A DNA stretch of 24,330 nucleotides. Origin: JAZQUM01 sp045631305. Its GTDB lineage: Bacteria > Bacillota > Clostridia > Oscillospirales > Oscillospiraceae. Location of the stretch: positions 1 to 24,330 of the forward strand of contig JAZQUM010000063.1 of the NCBI GenBank assembly GCA_045631305.1, in the 5' to 3' direction. Made by a program: the position numbers and the translations under genes. Under the pieces are notes generated by a model. It saw only the letters and a program-made list of their open reading frames with translations, made no database searches and was not told the DNA's origin. Below are positions 1 through 7,166 of the stretch, in pieces. Position 1 is the first letter of the stretch; the number at the start of each line of letters is the position of its first letter.

Positions 1-55
1 AGCCAAGGAGTTGTTATCAGGTCTTGTCTTCCTAAGACCGCTTGGCCTCCGACTT
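1..55. other. Sequencing adapter carried into the contig (MGI/DNBSEQ type)
   Basis: These bases are not genomic. On the minus strand, bases 55 to 24 read as the 32-base MGI/BGI adapter that starts AAGTCGGAGGCCAAGC and ends TAGGAAGACAA. Bases 23 to 14 are a 10-base segment in the barcode position. Bases 13 to 1 read CAACTCCTTGGCT, the start of the second adapter arm. The order arm, 10-base index, arm is the known layout of that library adapter. The reading frame of the neighbouring hydratase is sensible up to base 56 and loses all family resemblance inside this stretch. The match is from memory of the published adapter, not from a search. Confidence 0.95.
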
Positions 56-757
56 GCCGTTGCGGAAGTCGATGGGCAGGTCCTTGATGCCGGGGCCAAC
101 GAATTCCAGCACGCGGTTATTGACATAGCCGTTTTCGAAAGTAGCCTTTACCAGAGCGATGGCCACGTCGTGGGGGCCGATGCCGCGGCGGGGCTTACCG
201 GTGAGGTAAACCATGACCACTTCGGGCATATTTACGTCCCAGGTATTCTTCAAAAGCTGCTTTGCCAGTTCGGGGCCGCCTTCGCCAACAGCCATGGTGC
301 CAAGGGCGCCGTAGCGGGTGTGGGAGTCGGAACCCAGGATCATCTTGCCGCAGCCTGCCATTTCTTCACGGGCATAGGAATGGATGACGCTCTGGTTGGC
401 GGGCACGTAGATGCCGCCGTATTTCTTGGCAGCGGAGAGACCGAAAACGTGGTCATCTTCGTTGATGGTGCCGCCGACAGCGCAGAGACTGTTGTGGCAG
501 TTGGTGAGGGCATAAGGAATGGGGAATTCCTTCATGCCGGAAGCGCGGGCCTGCTGAATGATGCCCACATAAGTGATGTCATGGGAGACCATGGCATCGA
601 AACGGATGCGGAGCTTATCGGGATCGCCGGAAGTATTATGTGCCTGCAGGATGCCGTAAGCCATGGTGGCTTTCTTGGCTTCTGCGGCAGAAACATCGGC
701 AGACTCGCAGGGAATGCCGTCTACCAAAAACATACCTTTATCAATGAGCTGGACCAT
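56..757 (-). CDS. Aconitase-family hydratase, N-terminal part (cut by the contig end)
   Basis: This is the first 234 residues of an aconitase-superfamily hydratase, resembling the uncharacterised E. coli YbhJ type. These proteins are usually about 750 residues, so roughly two thirds is missing. Visible marks are NCHNSLC and the conserved GSDSHTRYGALGTMAVGEGG stretch, which carries active-site residues in aconitases. The start at 757 is chosen because AGGAGG lies a few bases upstream; an in-frame ATG at 811 has no ribosome site. The open frame formally runs to a stop at 32-34, but those codons are adapter sequence, so this is a truncated gene and not a pseudogene. It is divergent from citrate synthase, which suggests citrate-to-isocitrate chemistry, though the substrate is inferred. 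Confidence 0.85.
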
Positions 758-826
758 AGGGAACCTCCTGTATTGCTGGCGCACCATCGGCGCGCTTAAA
801 AAATTTCGCATACTATATCAATTATA

Positions 827-867
827 CACTATACTGTTAATATAGTGCGGCGAATGGGATTTGACAA
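827..867 (-). promoter_or_regulatory. Hydratase promoter with overlapping inverted repeat
   Basis: Read on the minus strand, TTGTCA (862-867) and TATATT (839-844) are separated by 17 bases, close to the sigma-70 consensus. The -10 box overlaps a perfect inverted repeat, CACTATA-N7-TATAGTG (827-847). A repressor bound there would block the promoter, so it is an operator candidate. The bound protein is unknown. Confidence 0.6.
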
Positions 868-1041
868 GTGTTTTTTGCAGAGAAAACGGAAAAACGGGAA
901 AAAGTGCAAAATGCAAGATTTCGTTCGCGAACTTTCAAAAAATGAAATTTTTGATTCTTTAGCGAAATAAAGCAAATAGAATGAGCAAATGTGCAAAAAC
1001 CTTGTAATAGTAGACAAAAATGAGAAATTTTTAGAATTGGG

Positions 1042-1071
1042 TTGACGAAAATGGGGAAGGTATAGTATGCT
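1042..1071 (+). promoter_or_regulatory. Candidate citrate synthase promoter
   Basis: TTGACG (1042-1047) and TATGCT (1066-1071) are 18 bases apart. The alternative hexamer TAGTAT (1063-1068) would give a 15-base spacer. The leader would be about 65 nt and contains the inverted repeat at 1094-1114. Confidence 0.5.
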
Positions 1072-1093
1072 TGTGAAAACGAAATAAGAAATT

Positions 1094-1114
1094 TTTGCAT
1101 TTCAATTATGCAAA
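1094..1114. promoter_or_regulatory. Inverted repeat in the citrate synthase leader
   Basis: TTTGCAT-N7-ATGCAAA is a perfect 7-bp inverted repeat lying between the promoter and the ribosome site (AAGGAGG, 1128-1134). It has the same 7-7-7 geometry as the repeat at the hydratase promoter but a different sequence. It could be an operator or a weak RNA hairpin. Confidence 0.4.
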
Positions 1115-1143
1115 TTTGATAAACGGCAAGGAGGCAATGTCCT

Positions 1144-2511
1144 ATGGCGGTAGAAAAGGTTTTAAGCGGTTATGTTCATGATCTGTGTGAACATATTCCT
1201 GAGGTATATTCCATTGATCCCCGTTTTTATGATGACCAGCATGTAAAGAGAGGTCTTCGTAATGCAGACGGCACCGGTGTGATCGCTGGCGTCAGCAAGA
1301 TCGGTTCCGTTCAGGGTTATACGATTGAAGAAGGTATCCGCGTTCCTATGCACGGTAAACTGTATTACCGCGGTATCAGCGTGGAAGATATCGTTTACTA
1401 TACCCAGAAGAATAACCGCTTCGGTTTTGAAGAAGTGGCATATCTGCTGCTGTTGGGTCACCTGCCCAACCAGAGCCAGTATAATCGTTTCTCTGAGATC
1501 ATGGCTGCTGCCCGCAAGATGCCCGAGGGCTTCACTGAGGATATGATCCTTAAGGCTCCCAGCCGCAACATCATGAACCAGCTTTCCCGCAGCGTGCTGG
1601 CTCTGTACTCTTTCGACGATAAGGCAGAAGACACCTCTATGGAAAACCTGCTGCGTCAGTCCATTGAGCTCATCGCCCGCTTCCCCCTGATCGCAGCCCA
1701 TGCTTATCAGGCAAAGCGCCACTATTTTGACGGCGGCTCCCTCTATATCCACAATCCCTATCCCCATCTCTCCGTGGCAGAAAATCTGCTGCGCATGAGC
1801 CGTAAGGATAAGGTTTACAGCGAAGAAGAAGCTAAGCTGCTGGACCTGATGCTGATCCTTCACGCAGAACACTCCAGTAACAACTCCACCTTCGTCTGCC
1901 GCGCGCTGTCCTCCTCCGGCACCGATACTTACAGTGCCATCGCAGGCGCTGTAGGCTCTTTGAAGGGTCCCCTCCACGGCGGCGCCAATGCAAAGGTTAT
2001 GCAGCAGTTCCGCGGTATCATGGATGCTATCGGCCAGACGCCTACCGATGAAGTGCTCAGCGCCCATCTGGATGATATTCTTGACGGTAATGCAGGCGAC
2101 GGCTCCGGCAAGATCTACGGTCTGGGCCACGCCATCTACACCATGTCTGACCCCCGTGCCATCGTGATCAAGAAGTATGCTACTCAGCTGGCTGATATTA
2201 AGGGTCGCAAGAATGAACTGGAACTTCTGGCCCGCGTGGAAGAAATGGGCGTAAAGAAGGTAACTGCCCGTAAGGGTCTGCGCATGCCTATGAGCGCCAA
2301 CGTGGATATGTATTCCGGCCTTGTTTACAGCATGCTGGATATTCCCGAAGATATGTACACGCCCCTCTTCGCCTGTGCCCGTATCGCAGGTTGGTGCGCA
2401 CACCGCATGGAAGAAGTTGCTACCGGCAACCGCATCATGCGTCCTGCTTACCGTTCCGCTATCAAGAAGATGGACTATGTTCCCATGGTGGACCGTCCCG
2501 ACGAAGAATAA
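1144..2511 (+). CDS. gltA: Citrate synthase
   Basis: This cytosolic enzyme condenses acetyl-CoA with oxaloacetate to give citrate, the entry step of the TCA cycle. The 455-residue protein carries the family's catalytic triad: His278 in LHGGANAK, His329 in GLGHAIY and Asp388 in NVDMYSG. The N-terminal extension of about 60 residues is usual for the longer citrate/2-methylcitrate synthases of anaerobic Firmicutes, and methylcitrate activity cannot be excluded. The start is supported by AAGGAGG nine bases upstream. Codon use is strongly biased (ctg, ggc, cgc, atc), which suggests high expression. It is monocistronic, with a terminator directly after it and the hydratase gene divergent upstream. 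Confidence 0.95.
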   Translation: MAVEKVLSGYVHDLCEHIPEVYSIDPRFYDDQHVKRGLRNADGTGVIAGVSKIGSVQGYTIEEGIRVPMHGKLYYRGISVEDIVYYTQKNNRFGFEEVAYLLLLGHLPNQSQYNRFSEIMAAARKMPEGFTEDMILKAPSRNIMNQLSRSVLALYSFDDKAEDTSMENLLRQSIELIARFPLIAAHAYQAKRHYFDGGSLYIHNPYPHLSVAENLLRMSRKDKVYSEEEAKLLDLMLILHAEHSSNNSTFVCRALSSSGTDTYSAIAGAVGSLKGPLHGGANAKVMQQFRGIMDAIGQTPTDEVLSAHLDDILDGNAGDGSGKIYGLGHAIYTMSDPRAIVIKKYATQLADIKGRKNELELLARVEEMGVKKVTARKGLRMPMSANVDMYSGLVYSMLDIPEDMYTPLFACARIAGWCAHRMEEVATGNRIMRPAYRSAIKKMDYVPMVDRPDEE

Positions 2512-2551
2512 TTCGTTTTATTAAGATATACTGTTTATAGACAAAAAAAGA

Positions 2552-2580
2552 CCGGCGGAGCAATTTGCTCCGCCGGTTTT
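2552..2580. terminator. Bidirectional terminator, citrate synthase / membrane protein
   Basis: The stem CCGGCGGAGCAA pairs with TTGCTCCGCCGG around a tiny loop. It is preceded by a run of A (2543-2549) and followed by TTTT, so it can end transcription from both converging genes. Confidence 0.9.
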
Positions 2581-2585
2581 GGTGT

Positions 2586-3110
2586 TTAATCCTGAGTGGG
2601 AATATCAGAATCGCTGCTGTTCTGCTTGCGCTTGAGATTTTTGATAAAGTCAAAATTTTCCTTAGCAGTAAGTTCTTTCAAGGAAGGCATCTGATATTCG
2701 TAAGAGTCTTCCAAGCTCTTCAGTTTTTTGTTGATCTGCATCACATTTTTTACGAGAAGCAGACCCAGCATCATGCCTTCATATACCAGCCGGATGGCGA
2801 TGGGACCCAGAATAGCTGCCAGAATACCGTAAATACCATACCATGCGGTATAATACTTGGAAATGTAGAAAGCGAGGACCATAGAAACACCGCCGCAAAC
2901 ACAAGCGATGGTGGCAAGAACATAGAAGAACTGGATTACCTTTTCGATGATGAGGAAGTTAAAATTGAAAGCATCGTGCAAAAACTGACCCAGCTTATTG
3001 AGATTCTTTCTGTTTTTTTCGGGGATAATGTACTTGTAAACAAAAAAGGTGAAGACGATGGTTGCGATGACAGCAATGAAAATTGCAATAGGGAGGGTAT
3101 TGATGCGCAT
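2586..3110 (-). CDS. Small membrane protein of unknown function (DUF4282-like)
   Basis: The product is 174 residues. Its hydrophobic segments lie near residues 5-28 (starting MRINTLPIAIFIAVIA), then around IIEKVIQFFYVLATIACVCGG, and in IYGILAAILGPIAIRLVYEGMMLGLLL. The tail is polar and Lys/Gln/Ser-rich. The IRLVYEGMMLGLLLVKNVMQIN stretch recalls the DUF4282 family, which is a weak resemblance made by eye. The start at 3110 is chosen because AAGGAGT lies about ten bases upstream; the ATG at 3173 lies inside the promoter. No function can be assigned. It is a single gene between its own promoter and the shared terminator. Confidence 0.7.
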   Translation of the reverse strand: MRINTLPIAIFIAVIATIVFTFFVYKYIIPEKNRKNLNKLGQFLHDAFNFNFLIIEKVIQFFYVLATIACVCGGVSMVLAFYISKYYTAWYGIYGILAAILGPIAIRLVYEGMMLGLLLVKNVMQINKKLKSLEDSYEYQMPSLKELTAKENFDFIKNLKRKQNSSDSDIPTQD

Positions 3111-3144
3111 AAGCAAAGACTCCTTTTGTATATTTTGTATTTTT

Positions 3145-3173
3145 ATTCTACCTATCAAAAGTAACATTGTCAA
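3145..3173 (-). promoter_or_regulatory. Promoter of the small membrane protein
   Basis: On the minus strand, TTGACA (3168-3173) and TAGAAT (3145-3150) are separated by 17 bases. The -35 box is a perfect consensus match. Confidence 0.7.
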
Positions 3174-3274
3174 CGTGGTGCGCTTTTTTGTTAAGAGAAT
3201 GCAACTTAGAATAAATCAACTTCTTTTACAGATACTATCACCACAAATTGTAAAACAAGGAGTTTGATATATAT

Positions 3275-3817
3275 ATGAAAGCAACAGGCATAGTTCGCCG
3301 TATTGACGATTTGGGCCGCGTGGTGATCCCTAAGGAGATTCGCCGCACTATGCGTATCCGTGAGGGGGACCCTCTGGAGATTTATACTACCCGTGAGGGG
3401 GAAGTGATTTTCAAAAAATACTCTCTTATCAGTGGGATTGAGGAGTTTGCAGGCCACATTTGTGAGACCCTTAGTAAAAGCACGGGAAGTATTGTGGCGG
3501 TTACAGATCGTGACAGTGTCATTGCAACTTACGGTGGAGCGCGGCGTGAACTTTGGGGGAAAACGCTTGGTGAGGCTATGGAGCAGATCATGACTGACCG
3601 CGGCCTTTATGCGCGCAATGCCAAAGATAGACCCCTTTATGTGGCAGAAGGCAACGAACGGCTTTTTGCCACTGTGGCAGCTCCTATTCTTTCTGAAGGA
3701 GATGTGCTGGGTCTGGTGCTCTTTATCGGAGAAGATCTTGCCAAAAGCGGCGGAGAAACAGAACAGAAACTGGCACAGACCATTGCTAATTTTCTGGGAA
3801 AACACATGGAAGTATAA
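3275..3817 (+). CDS. spoVT: SpoVT/AbrB-family transcriptional regulator
   Basis: The 180-residue protein has an N-terminal AbrB/SpoVT swapped-hairpin DNA-binding domain (residues 1-50, with GIVRRIDDLGRVVIPKEIRR and GDPLEIYT). A GAF-like C-terminal domain (about 55-178, with SGIEEFAGHI, VTDRD and PILSEGDVLG) follows. This is the full SpoVT architecture and length. In Bacillus, SpoVT tunes forespore gene expression; the protein is also kept in non-sporulating Firmicutes, so the role here is open. AAGGAG lies upstream of the ATG. It stands alone between a divergent membrane-protein gene and a convergent channel gene, with a terminator immediately after the stop codon. Confidence 0.92.
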   Translation: MKATGIVRRIDDLGRVVIPKEIRRTMRIREGDPLEIYTTREGEVIFKKYSLISGIEEFAGHICETLSKSTGSIVAVTDRDSVIATYGGARRELWGKTLGEAMEQIMTDRGLYARNAKDRPLYVAEGNERLFATVAAPILSEGDVLGLVLFIGEDLAKSGGETEQKLAQTIANFLGKHMEV

Positions 3818-3820
3818 AAA

Positions 3821-3855
3821 AGAAGCGTCATCCGGTAGGATGACGCTTCTTTTTT
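3821..3855. terminator. Bidirectional terminator, spoVT / TRIC channel
   Basis: A perfect 13-bp stem AGAAGCGTCATCC (3821-3833) closes on a GGTA loop and is followed by a T run. A-rich sequence on the left gives the matching U run for the minus-strand gene. The stem begins four bases after the spoVT stop codon. Confidence 0.93.
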
Positions 3856-3857
3856 CT

Positions 3858-4478
3858 TTAGTCTTTGGGGCGGGGGAGTTCAGCGCGGTAATAAGCTGCC
3901 AAAAGGCGGAGACCGATGACCAGGAAAGTGCCGGTGATCATAGACCAGGTTTCACCCCAGTAGGGCCAAAGGATCACACAGGAAACAGCACCGATGATAG
4001 AGGCGCTGGCATAAAAGTGCTTTACAAAAATGTAAGGTTTATTGGCGGCAAAAAGGTCGCGGATCACACCGCCGCCAACGCCGGTGACAACACCGACAAA
4101 AATATAAAGGAAAGGATTGGTATCTACCAGATTGTGAGCTACCTGAATACCTACCACTGTGAAAATGCCAAGGCCCAGTGCATCAATAAAGAGGACAAAG
4201 AGTTCGTAATAGCGGCCAACACGCTGGAAAAGATGACGCACTCTGGAAGAGAACATAATCAGGGAAACAATGATGGCCACCACGGAGTATACAGGGTGAC
4301 GGAAAGCGTTGGGAGGTGTATAGCCCAAAACGATATCTCGTAAAATACCACCGCCAACGGCTGTGGTGGCACCCAATACAGCCACACCGAGAATGTCCAT
4401 TTTTTTCTCAATGGCCACCAGTGCCCCGGAGATGGCGAAGGCGACGGTGCCCAAAATTTCAAAGATGAAAAGAAGCAT
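3858..4478 (-). CDS. TRIC-type cation channel / UPF0126 membrane protein (YicG/YadS family)
   Basis: The 206-residue, mostly hydrophobic protein is built of two repeats of the UPF0126 domain. Each has the Gly-rich motif in a membrane context: GGGILRDIVLG in the first and GGGVIRDLFA in the second. Seven membrane helices are expected for the family. Bacterial homologues of trimeric intracellular cation channels conduct monovalent cations; E. coli YicG has also been linked to glycine uptake. The substrate cannot be read from sequence. AAAGGAA sits about a dozen bases before the ATG. It has its own promoter, but no strong terminator separates it from the ABC operon upstream, so read-through is possible. 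Confidence 0.9.
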   Translation of the reverse strand: MLLFIFEILGTVAFAISGALVAIEKKMDILGVAVLGATTAVGGGILRDIVLGYTPPNAFRHPVYSVVAIIVSLIMFSSRVRHLFQRVGRYYELFVLFIDALGLGIFTVVGIQVAHNLVDTNPFLYIFVGVVTGVGGGVIRDLFAANKPYIFVKHFYASASIIGAVSCVILWPYWGETWSMITGTFLVIGLRLLAAYYRAELPRPKD

Positions 4479-4533
4479 AGCAAAAGCGTTCCTTTAGCGC
4501 AAATGGAATAAACAGGAAGAACCCGCAAAGAGG

Positions 4534-4562
4534 ATTATACGGAAAAAGACGTGCTTATGCAA
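4534..4562 (-). promoter_or_regulatory. Promoter of the TRIC-channel gene
   Basis: On the minus strand, TTGCAT (4557-4562) and a perfect TATAAT (4534-4539) are separated by 17 bases. The leader is about 50 nt. Confidence 0.7.
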
Positions 4563-4613
4563 GGGGAAGATACATCTTTTTGTCTTAAAAAGGAAAATAC
4601 TGCAACAAATGGA

Positions 4614-5219
4614 TCAAAGTACTTTGCGCTGATAGATTCGGATGGAAATGAGCCAGGAAAGCGCAAAAAGAGCCACGGTCACAACGGGCAGCAGGAAAAA
4701 GGGGGTGCTTGATAAATTGCTGAACAATTGAGAGATATCTGTTGCAGCTGCACTCAGGGCACAGAAAGCACCGATGATGAAATAGTAGAAAAGGCGGCCT
4801 TTTTCCACGCCGAAACGAAATGTCAGAGGTAAAAGAATGGTGGGGGTAAGAAGACCCATCACCACCAGAAGTGAGAGGTTAAAGACATAGGTTTCCGGCT
4901 GGAAAGCGGGGGAGATGCGCTGGAGAAGTGCGATGAGAAGAAAAACAGGGAGAAAAAAGATGCAAGATATGATATAGCGGGCAGAAACGGCGGTTTTGCG
5001 GCTGACGGGCAGAGCATCGCAATATTGATTCCACTTGCTGCGTTCGTCATATGCCAAGAGAGAGAAAGGAATGGTGCCGGCCAAAATCACAGGATAAAAG
5101 AGAAAGAAGGCGTTTTCAGCAGAAAAGGCGGAAAGGAGCGTGAACGCTACGATCAAAATCAAAAAGACACGGAGATAGGATTTGGCCATATAGAGATCTT
5201 TCAGAATCAATCCTTTCAT
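4614..5219 (-). CDS. ABC-2 type transporter permease
   Basis: The 201-residue protein has about six hydrophobic segments and the N-terminal MKGLILKDLYMAKSYLR pattern seen in ABC-2 permeases of small Firmicutes exporters. The motif YDERSKWNQYCDALPVSR is typical of that group, where a cytoplasmic loop contacts the ATPase. It would form the membrane part of an exporter with the ATPase upstream; the substrate (peptide, antibiotic or cell-envelope compound) is unknown. It starts one base after the ATPase stop codon, with AAGGAGG about ten bases upstream. It is the last gene of the GntR-ATPase-permease operon, and I see no clear hairpin after it. Confidence 0.88.
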   Translation of the reverse strand: MKGLILKDLYMAKSYLRVFLILIVAFTLLSAFSAENAFFLFYPVILAGTIPFSLLAYDERSKWNQYCDALPVSRKTAVSARYIISCIFFLPVFLLIALLQRISPAFQPETYVFNLSLLVVMGLLTPTILLPLTFRFGVEKGRLFYYFIIGAFCALSAAATDISQLFSNLSSTPFFLLPVVTVALFALSWLISIRIYQRKVL

Positions 5220-5220
5220 A

Positions 5221-6060
5221 TCAGTGCACCTCCTTGGACATGCAGATAAAGAGATCTTCGATGCTGACAGGACTCGGTGCCATACCTGCGGGAATGGCAG
5301 CGCGGTGCACTATAGCTTCCACACCATACGGGGAGGATTTCACGCCGAGAATCGCTGTGCTGTCCAGCGTGGCAAGTTCTTCCTGGGTGCAGTGCAGAAG
5401 GGAGTAGCTTTCCCGCAGAGCATCTTTCTCTTCAAAGATCAGGAGCTTTCCTTTGTGGAGAAAAGCAATGTAATCGCAGATTTTCTCCAAATCGCTTACG
5501 ATGTGGGAAGAGATAAGGATGGAGTGATTTTCGTCCCGGGTAAATTCACTGAACATTTCCACCACTTCGTCCCGCACCACGGGGTCAAGACCGTTGGTGG
5601 CTTCGTCCAAAATCAGCAGTTTGGGATGGTGAGCAAGGGCTACGGCAATGGCCAGTTTCATTTTCATGCCACGGGAAAAATCTTTGTATTTTTTCTTTTC
5701 GGGCAGATTGAAATGCTTGAGAAGAGAAGTGTATTGCGCGCTGTCCCAAGAGCGGTAAATGCCGTTCATGATTTTGCCAACTTCCGTAGCTGTGACGCAA
5801 TCGGGGAAACCGGGTTCATCCAGCACTACGCCGAGCTCTTCTTTGATGGCGGTGTTTTTTTCGCCTTTTTCTCCCAAAAGGGAAATGCTGCCGCTGTCTG
5901 CTTTCAGCATGCCGAGGATTAGCTTAATGGTGGTGGATTTTCCTGCTCCGTTTTCGCCGATAAGGCCCAGAATACAGCCTTTGGGTAAGGTGAGGGTAAG
6001 AGAATCCAGAGTAAAATCTCCAAAGGATTTAGTCAGATTTTTCAGTTCCAGTGCGTTCAT
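5221..6060 (-). CDS. ABC transporter ATP-binding protein
   Basis: The 279-residue cytosolic ATPase powers the neighbouring permease. Walker A is GENGAGKST (residues 35-43), the signature is the degenerate FSRGMKMKLAIA, and Walker B is LLILDEATNGLDP followed by the H-loop in SSHIVSDL. The LSGGQ motif appears as SRGMK, which is common in exporters of the YtrB/BcrA type. The C-terminal 60 residues form the usual accessory region. The start at 6060 is chosen because AGGAGG precedes it and its ATG overlaps the GntR stop codon (ATGA), which implies translational coupling. A longer frame to 6087 exists but lies inside the GntR gene. Confidence 0.93.
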   Translation of the reverse strand: MNALELKNLTKSFGDFTLDSLTLTLPKGCILGLIGENGAGKSTTIKLILGMLKADSGSISLLGEKGEKNTAIKEELGVVLDEPGFPDCVTATEVGKIMNGIYRSWDSAQYTSLLKHFNLPEKKKYKDFSRGMKMKLAIAVALAHHPKLLILDEATNGLDPVVRDEVVEMFSEFTRDENHSILISSHIVSDLEKICDYIAFLHKGKLLIFEEKDALRESYSLLHCTQEELATLDSTAILGVKSSPYGVEAIVHRAAIPAGMAPSPVSIEDLFICMSKEVH

Positions 6061-6434
6061 AGTGATTCCTCCTGAGTAAGGTCCCACATTTCTTTGAGTT
6101 CTTTTTCGCCGATGGCGGCAAAGGGGATAAGATGACGGATTTTACGCATATGTTCTTCGATTTGTCGTAGACTCTCTTCCTGCAAAAGCGCTGTATTTTT
6201 TGGCGCTACGAAAGAGCCCTTGGCGGAAACGGTATAAATATAGCCGCCCTTTTCCAACTCGTCATAAGCTCGCTTAGTGGTGATGACGCTGATGCGCAGA
6301 TCTTTTGCCAGATTGCGGATGGAGGGAAGAGGCATATCCTGCACCAGCTCTCCGCTGAGGATCTGGTTTTTGATTTGAGTGAAGATTTGCTCATAGATGG
6401 GGGCACCGGAGCGGTTGTCTATAAAAATATGCAT
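6057..6434 (-). CDS. YtrA-like GntR-family transcriptional regulator
   Basis: The 125-residue protein is a short GntR regulator. A winged helix covers residues 8-75 (APIYEQIFTQIKNQI, LPSIRNLAKDLRIS, KRAYDELEKGGYIYTVSAKGSF), and only about 45 helical residues follow. The short tail with no effector domain is typical of the YtrA subfamily. Members usually repress their own operon, which encodes an ABC exporter that responds to cell-wall-active compounds. That matches the two genes downstream, joined by an ATGA overlap. The promoter at 6467-6495 carries an inverted repeat over its -10 box, consistent with autorepression. The inducer is unknown. Confidence 0.92.
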   Translation of the reverse strand: MHIFIDNRSGAPIYEQIFTQIKNQILSGELVQDMPLPSIRNLAKDLRISVITTKRAYDELEKGGYIYTVSAKGSFVAPKNTALLQEESLRQIEEHMRKIRHLIPFAAIGEKELKEMWDLTQEESL

Positions 6435-6456
6435 AAGGCACCTCGATTTCTGATCC

Positions 6457-6475
6457 GTATATATACAGTATATAC
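6457..6475. promoter_or_regulatory. Candidate GntR/YtrA operator
   Basis: GTATATA-N5-TATATAC is a perfect inverted repeat covering the -10 box of the operon promoter. GntR-family operators are short, often GT...AC palindromes, so self-binding by the YtrA-like protein is the natural reading. An overlapping symmetry TATATA-CAG-TATATA (6460-6474) is also present. Confidence 0.55.
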
Positions 6476-6495
6476 AGATAGGGCGGGGGTGTCAA
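6467..6495 (-). promoter_or_regulatory. Promoter of the GntR-ABC operon
   Basis: On the minus strand, perfect TTGACA (6490-6495) and TATACT (6467-6472) are separated by 17 bases. This is one of the strongest promoters in the window, as expected for one held down by a repressor. Confidence 0.8.
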
Positions 6496-6529
6496 TGAAA
6501 TTTTATTTGCGCAAGAAATACGGATATTC

Positions 6530-6558
6530 TTGTCTGATAAACGGAGTTGTAGTAGAAT
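6530..6558 (+). promoter_or_regulatory. Promoter of the histidine phosphatase / MFS operon
   Basis: TTGTCT (6530-6535) and TAGAAT (6553-6558) are separated by 17 bases, divergent from the GntR promoter. Confidence 0.65.
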
Positions 6559-6590
6559 AATTCCATTAAGGCAAAAGGGAGGTGTGGAGT

Positions 6591-7166
6591 TTGAAGTTAT
6601 ATACCGTGCGCCATGGAGAAACGGAATGGAATGTGGTGAACCGCATTTGCGGCCGCTCGGATATTCCGCTGACGGAAGCGGGCGTTGCGCAGGCGAGGGA
6701 AACGGCAAAAGACTTCAAAGGAACCCATATCGACCTTGTGTTGGTTTCGCCTTTGCTGCGGGCGCGGCAAACGGCGGATGAGATCTGCAAAGAATTGGGC
6801 CTTTCCTATGAAACGGATGAGCGCCTTTTGGAGCAGGATTACGGGATCTATGAAGGTGGATACCGCTTTGCTGAAGAGTACCTTCGCTGCAAGCAGAACT
6901 TTTTCTATAACTTCAAAACCGGGGAATCCACTGCACAGCTGGCCCACCGCATCTTTGGCCTTGTGGATGAACTGAAAGAAAAATATGCAGATAAAAGTGT
7001 GCTTTTAGTGTGCCACGGCGGTGTGTGCCGCATGGTACATATGTATTTCCATTATTTGGATAATGAGGCATTTTTACTCTATCGCATTCCCAATGCGGGG
7101 ATGCATGTTTACGATACTGAGGCCTTGGAGCTGCAGGAGGAAAAGAGAAATGAAACTGAATTATAA
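6591..7166 (+). CDS. Histidine phosphatase family protein (phosphoglycerate mutase-like)
   Basis: The 191-residue protein has the catalytic RHGET motif at residues 7-11 (His8 is the phosphorylated residue). It also has SPLLRARQTA, an acidic residue in LEQDYGIYEGG, and the second His in LVCHGGVCR. The fold covers phosphoglycerate mutases, alpha-ribazole phosphatase (CobC) and sugar phosphatases, and no feature picks one. The start is taken as TTG at 6591 because GGGAGG (6577-6582) is eight bases before it; the in-frame GTG at 6582 lies inside that ribosome site. The 3' end overlaps the MFS gene by 17 bases, so the two are coupled and may act on one sugar pathway. Confidence 0.88.
   Translation: MKLYTVRHGETEWNVVNRICGRSDIPLTEAGVAQARETAKDFKGTHIDLVLVSPLLRARQTADEICKELGLSYETDERLLEQDYGIYEGGYRFAEEYLRCKQNFFYNFKTGESTAQLAHRIFGLVDELKEKYADKSVLLVCHGGVCRMVHMYFHYLDNEAFLLYRIPNAGMHVYDTEALELQEEKRNETEL

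Larger units (their letters stand above)
758..1143. other. AT-rich divergent intergenic region (386 bp)
   Basis: This is the only gap above 300 bp. It holds the hydratase promoter at its left side and the citrate synthase promoter and leader at its right side. The middle (about 870-1030) is A/T-rich and I see no gene or structured RNA in it. The 9-mer GAAATTTTT occurs three times (944, 1024 and 1088), and TGCAAA-like words recur. Confidence 0.6.

Noticed and set aside
32..811. Hydratase as a frameshifted pseudogene with an early stop
   Set aside because: The stop at 32-34 and the odd last residues lie within the adapter sequence; the frame is intact up to base 56.
1162..2403. A 413-residue minus-strand open frame opposite citrate synthase
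   Set aside because: It is a shadow of a strongly biased gene; it is His/Ala-rich with no motif or start signal.
3188..3216. spoVT promoter (TTGTTA, 17 bases, ATAAAT)
   Set aside because: The -10 match is poor, and a sporulation-type sigma factor could be used instead, so no promoter was annotated.
3275..3817. SpoVT as proof of a spore former
   Set aside because: SpoVT is retained in non-sporulating Firmicutes, and no other sporulation gene is in the window.
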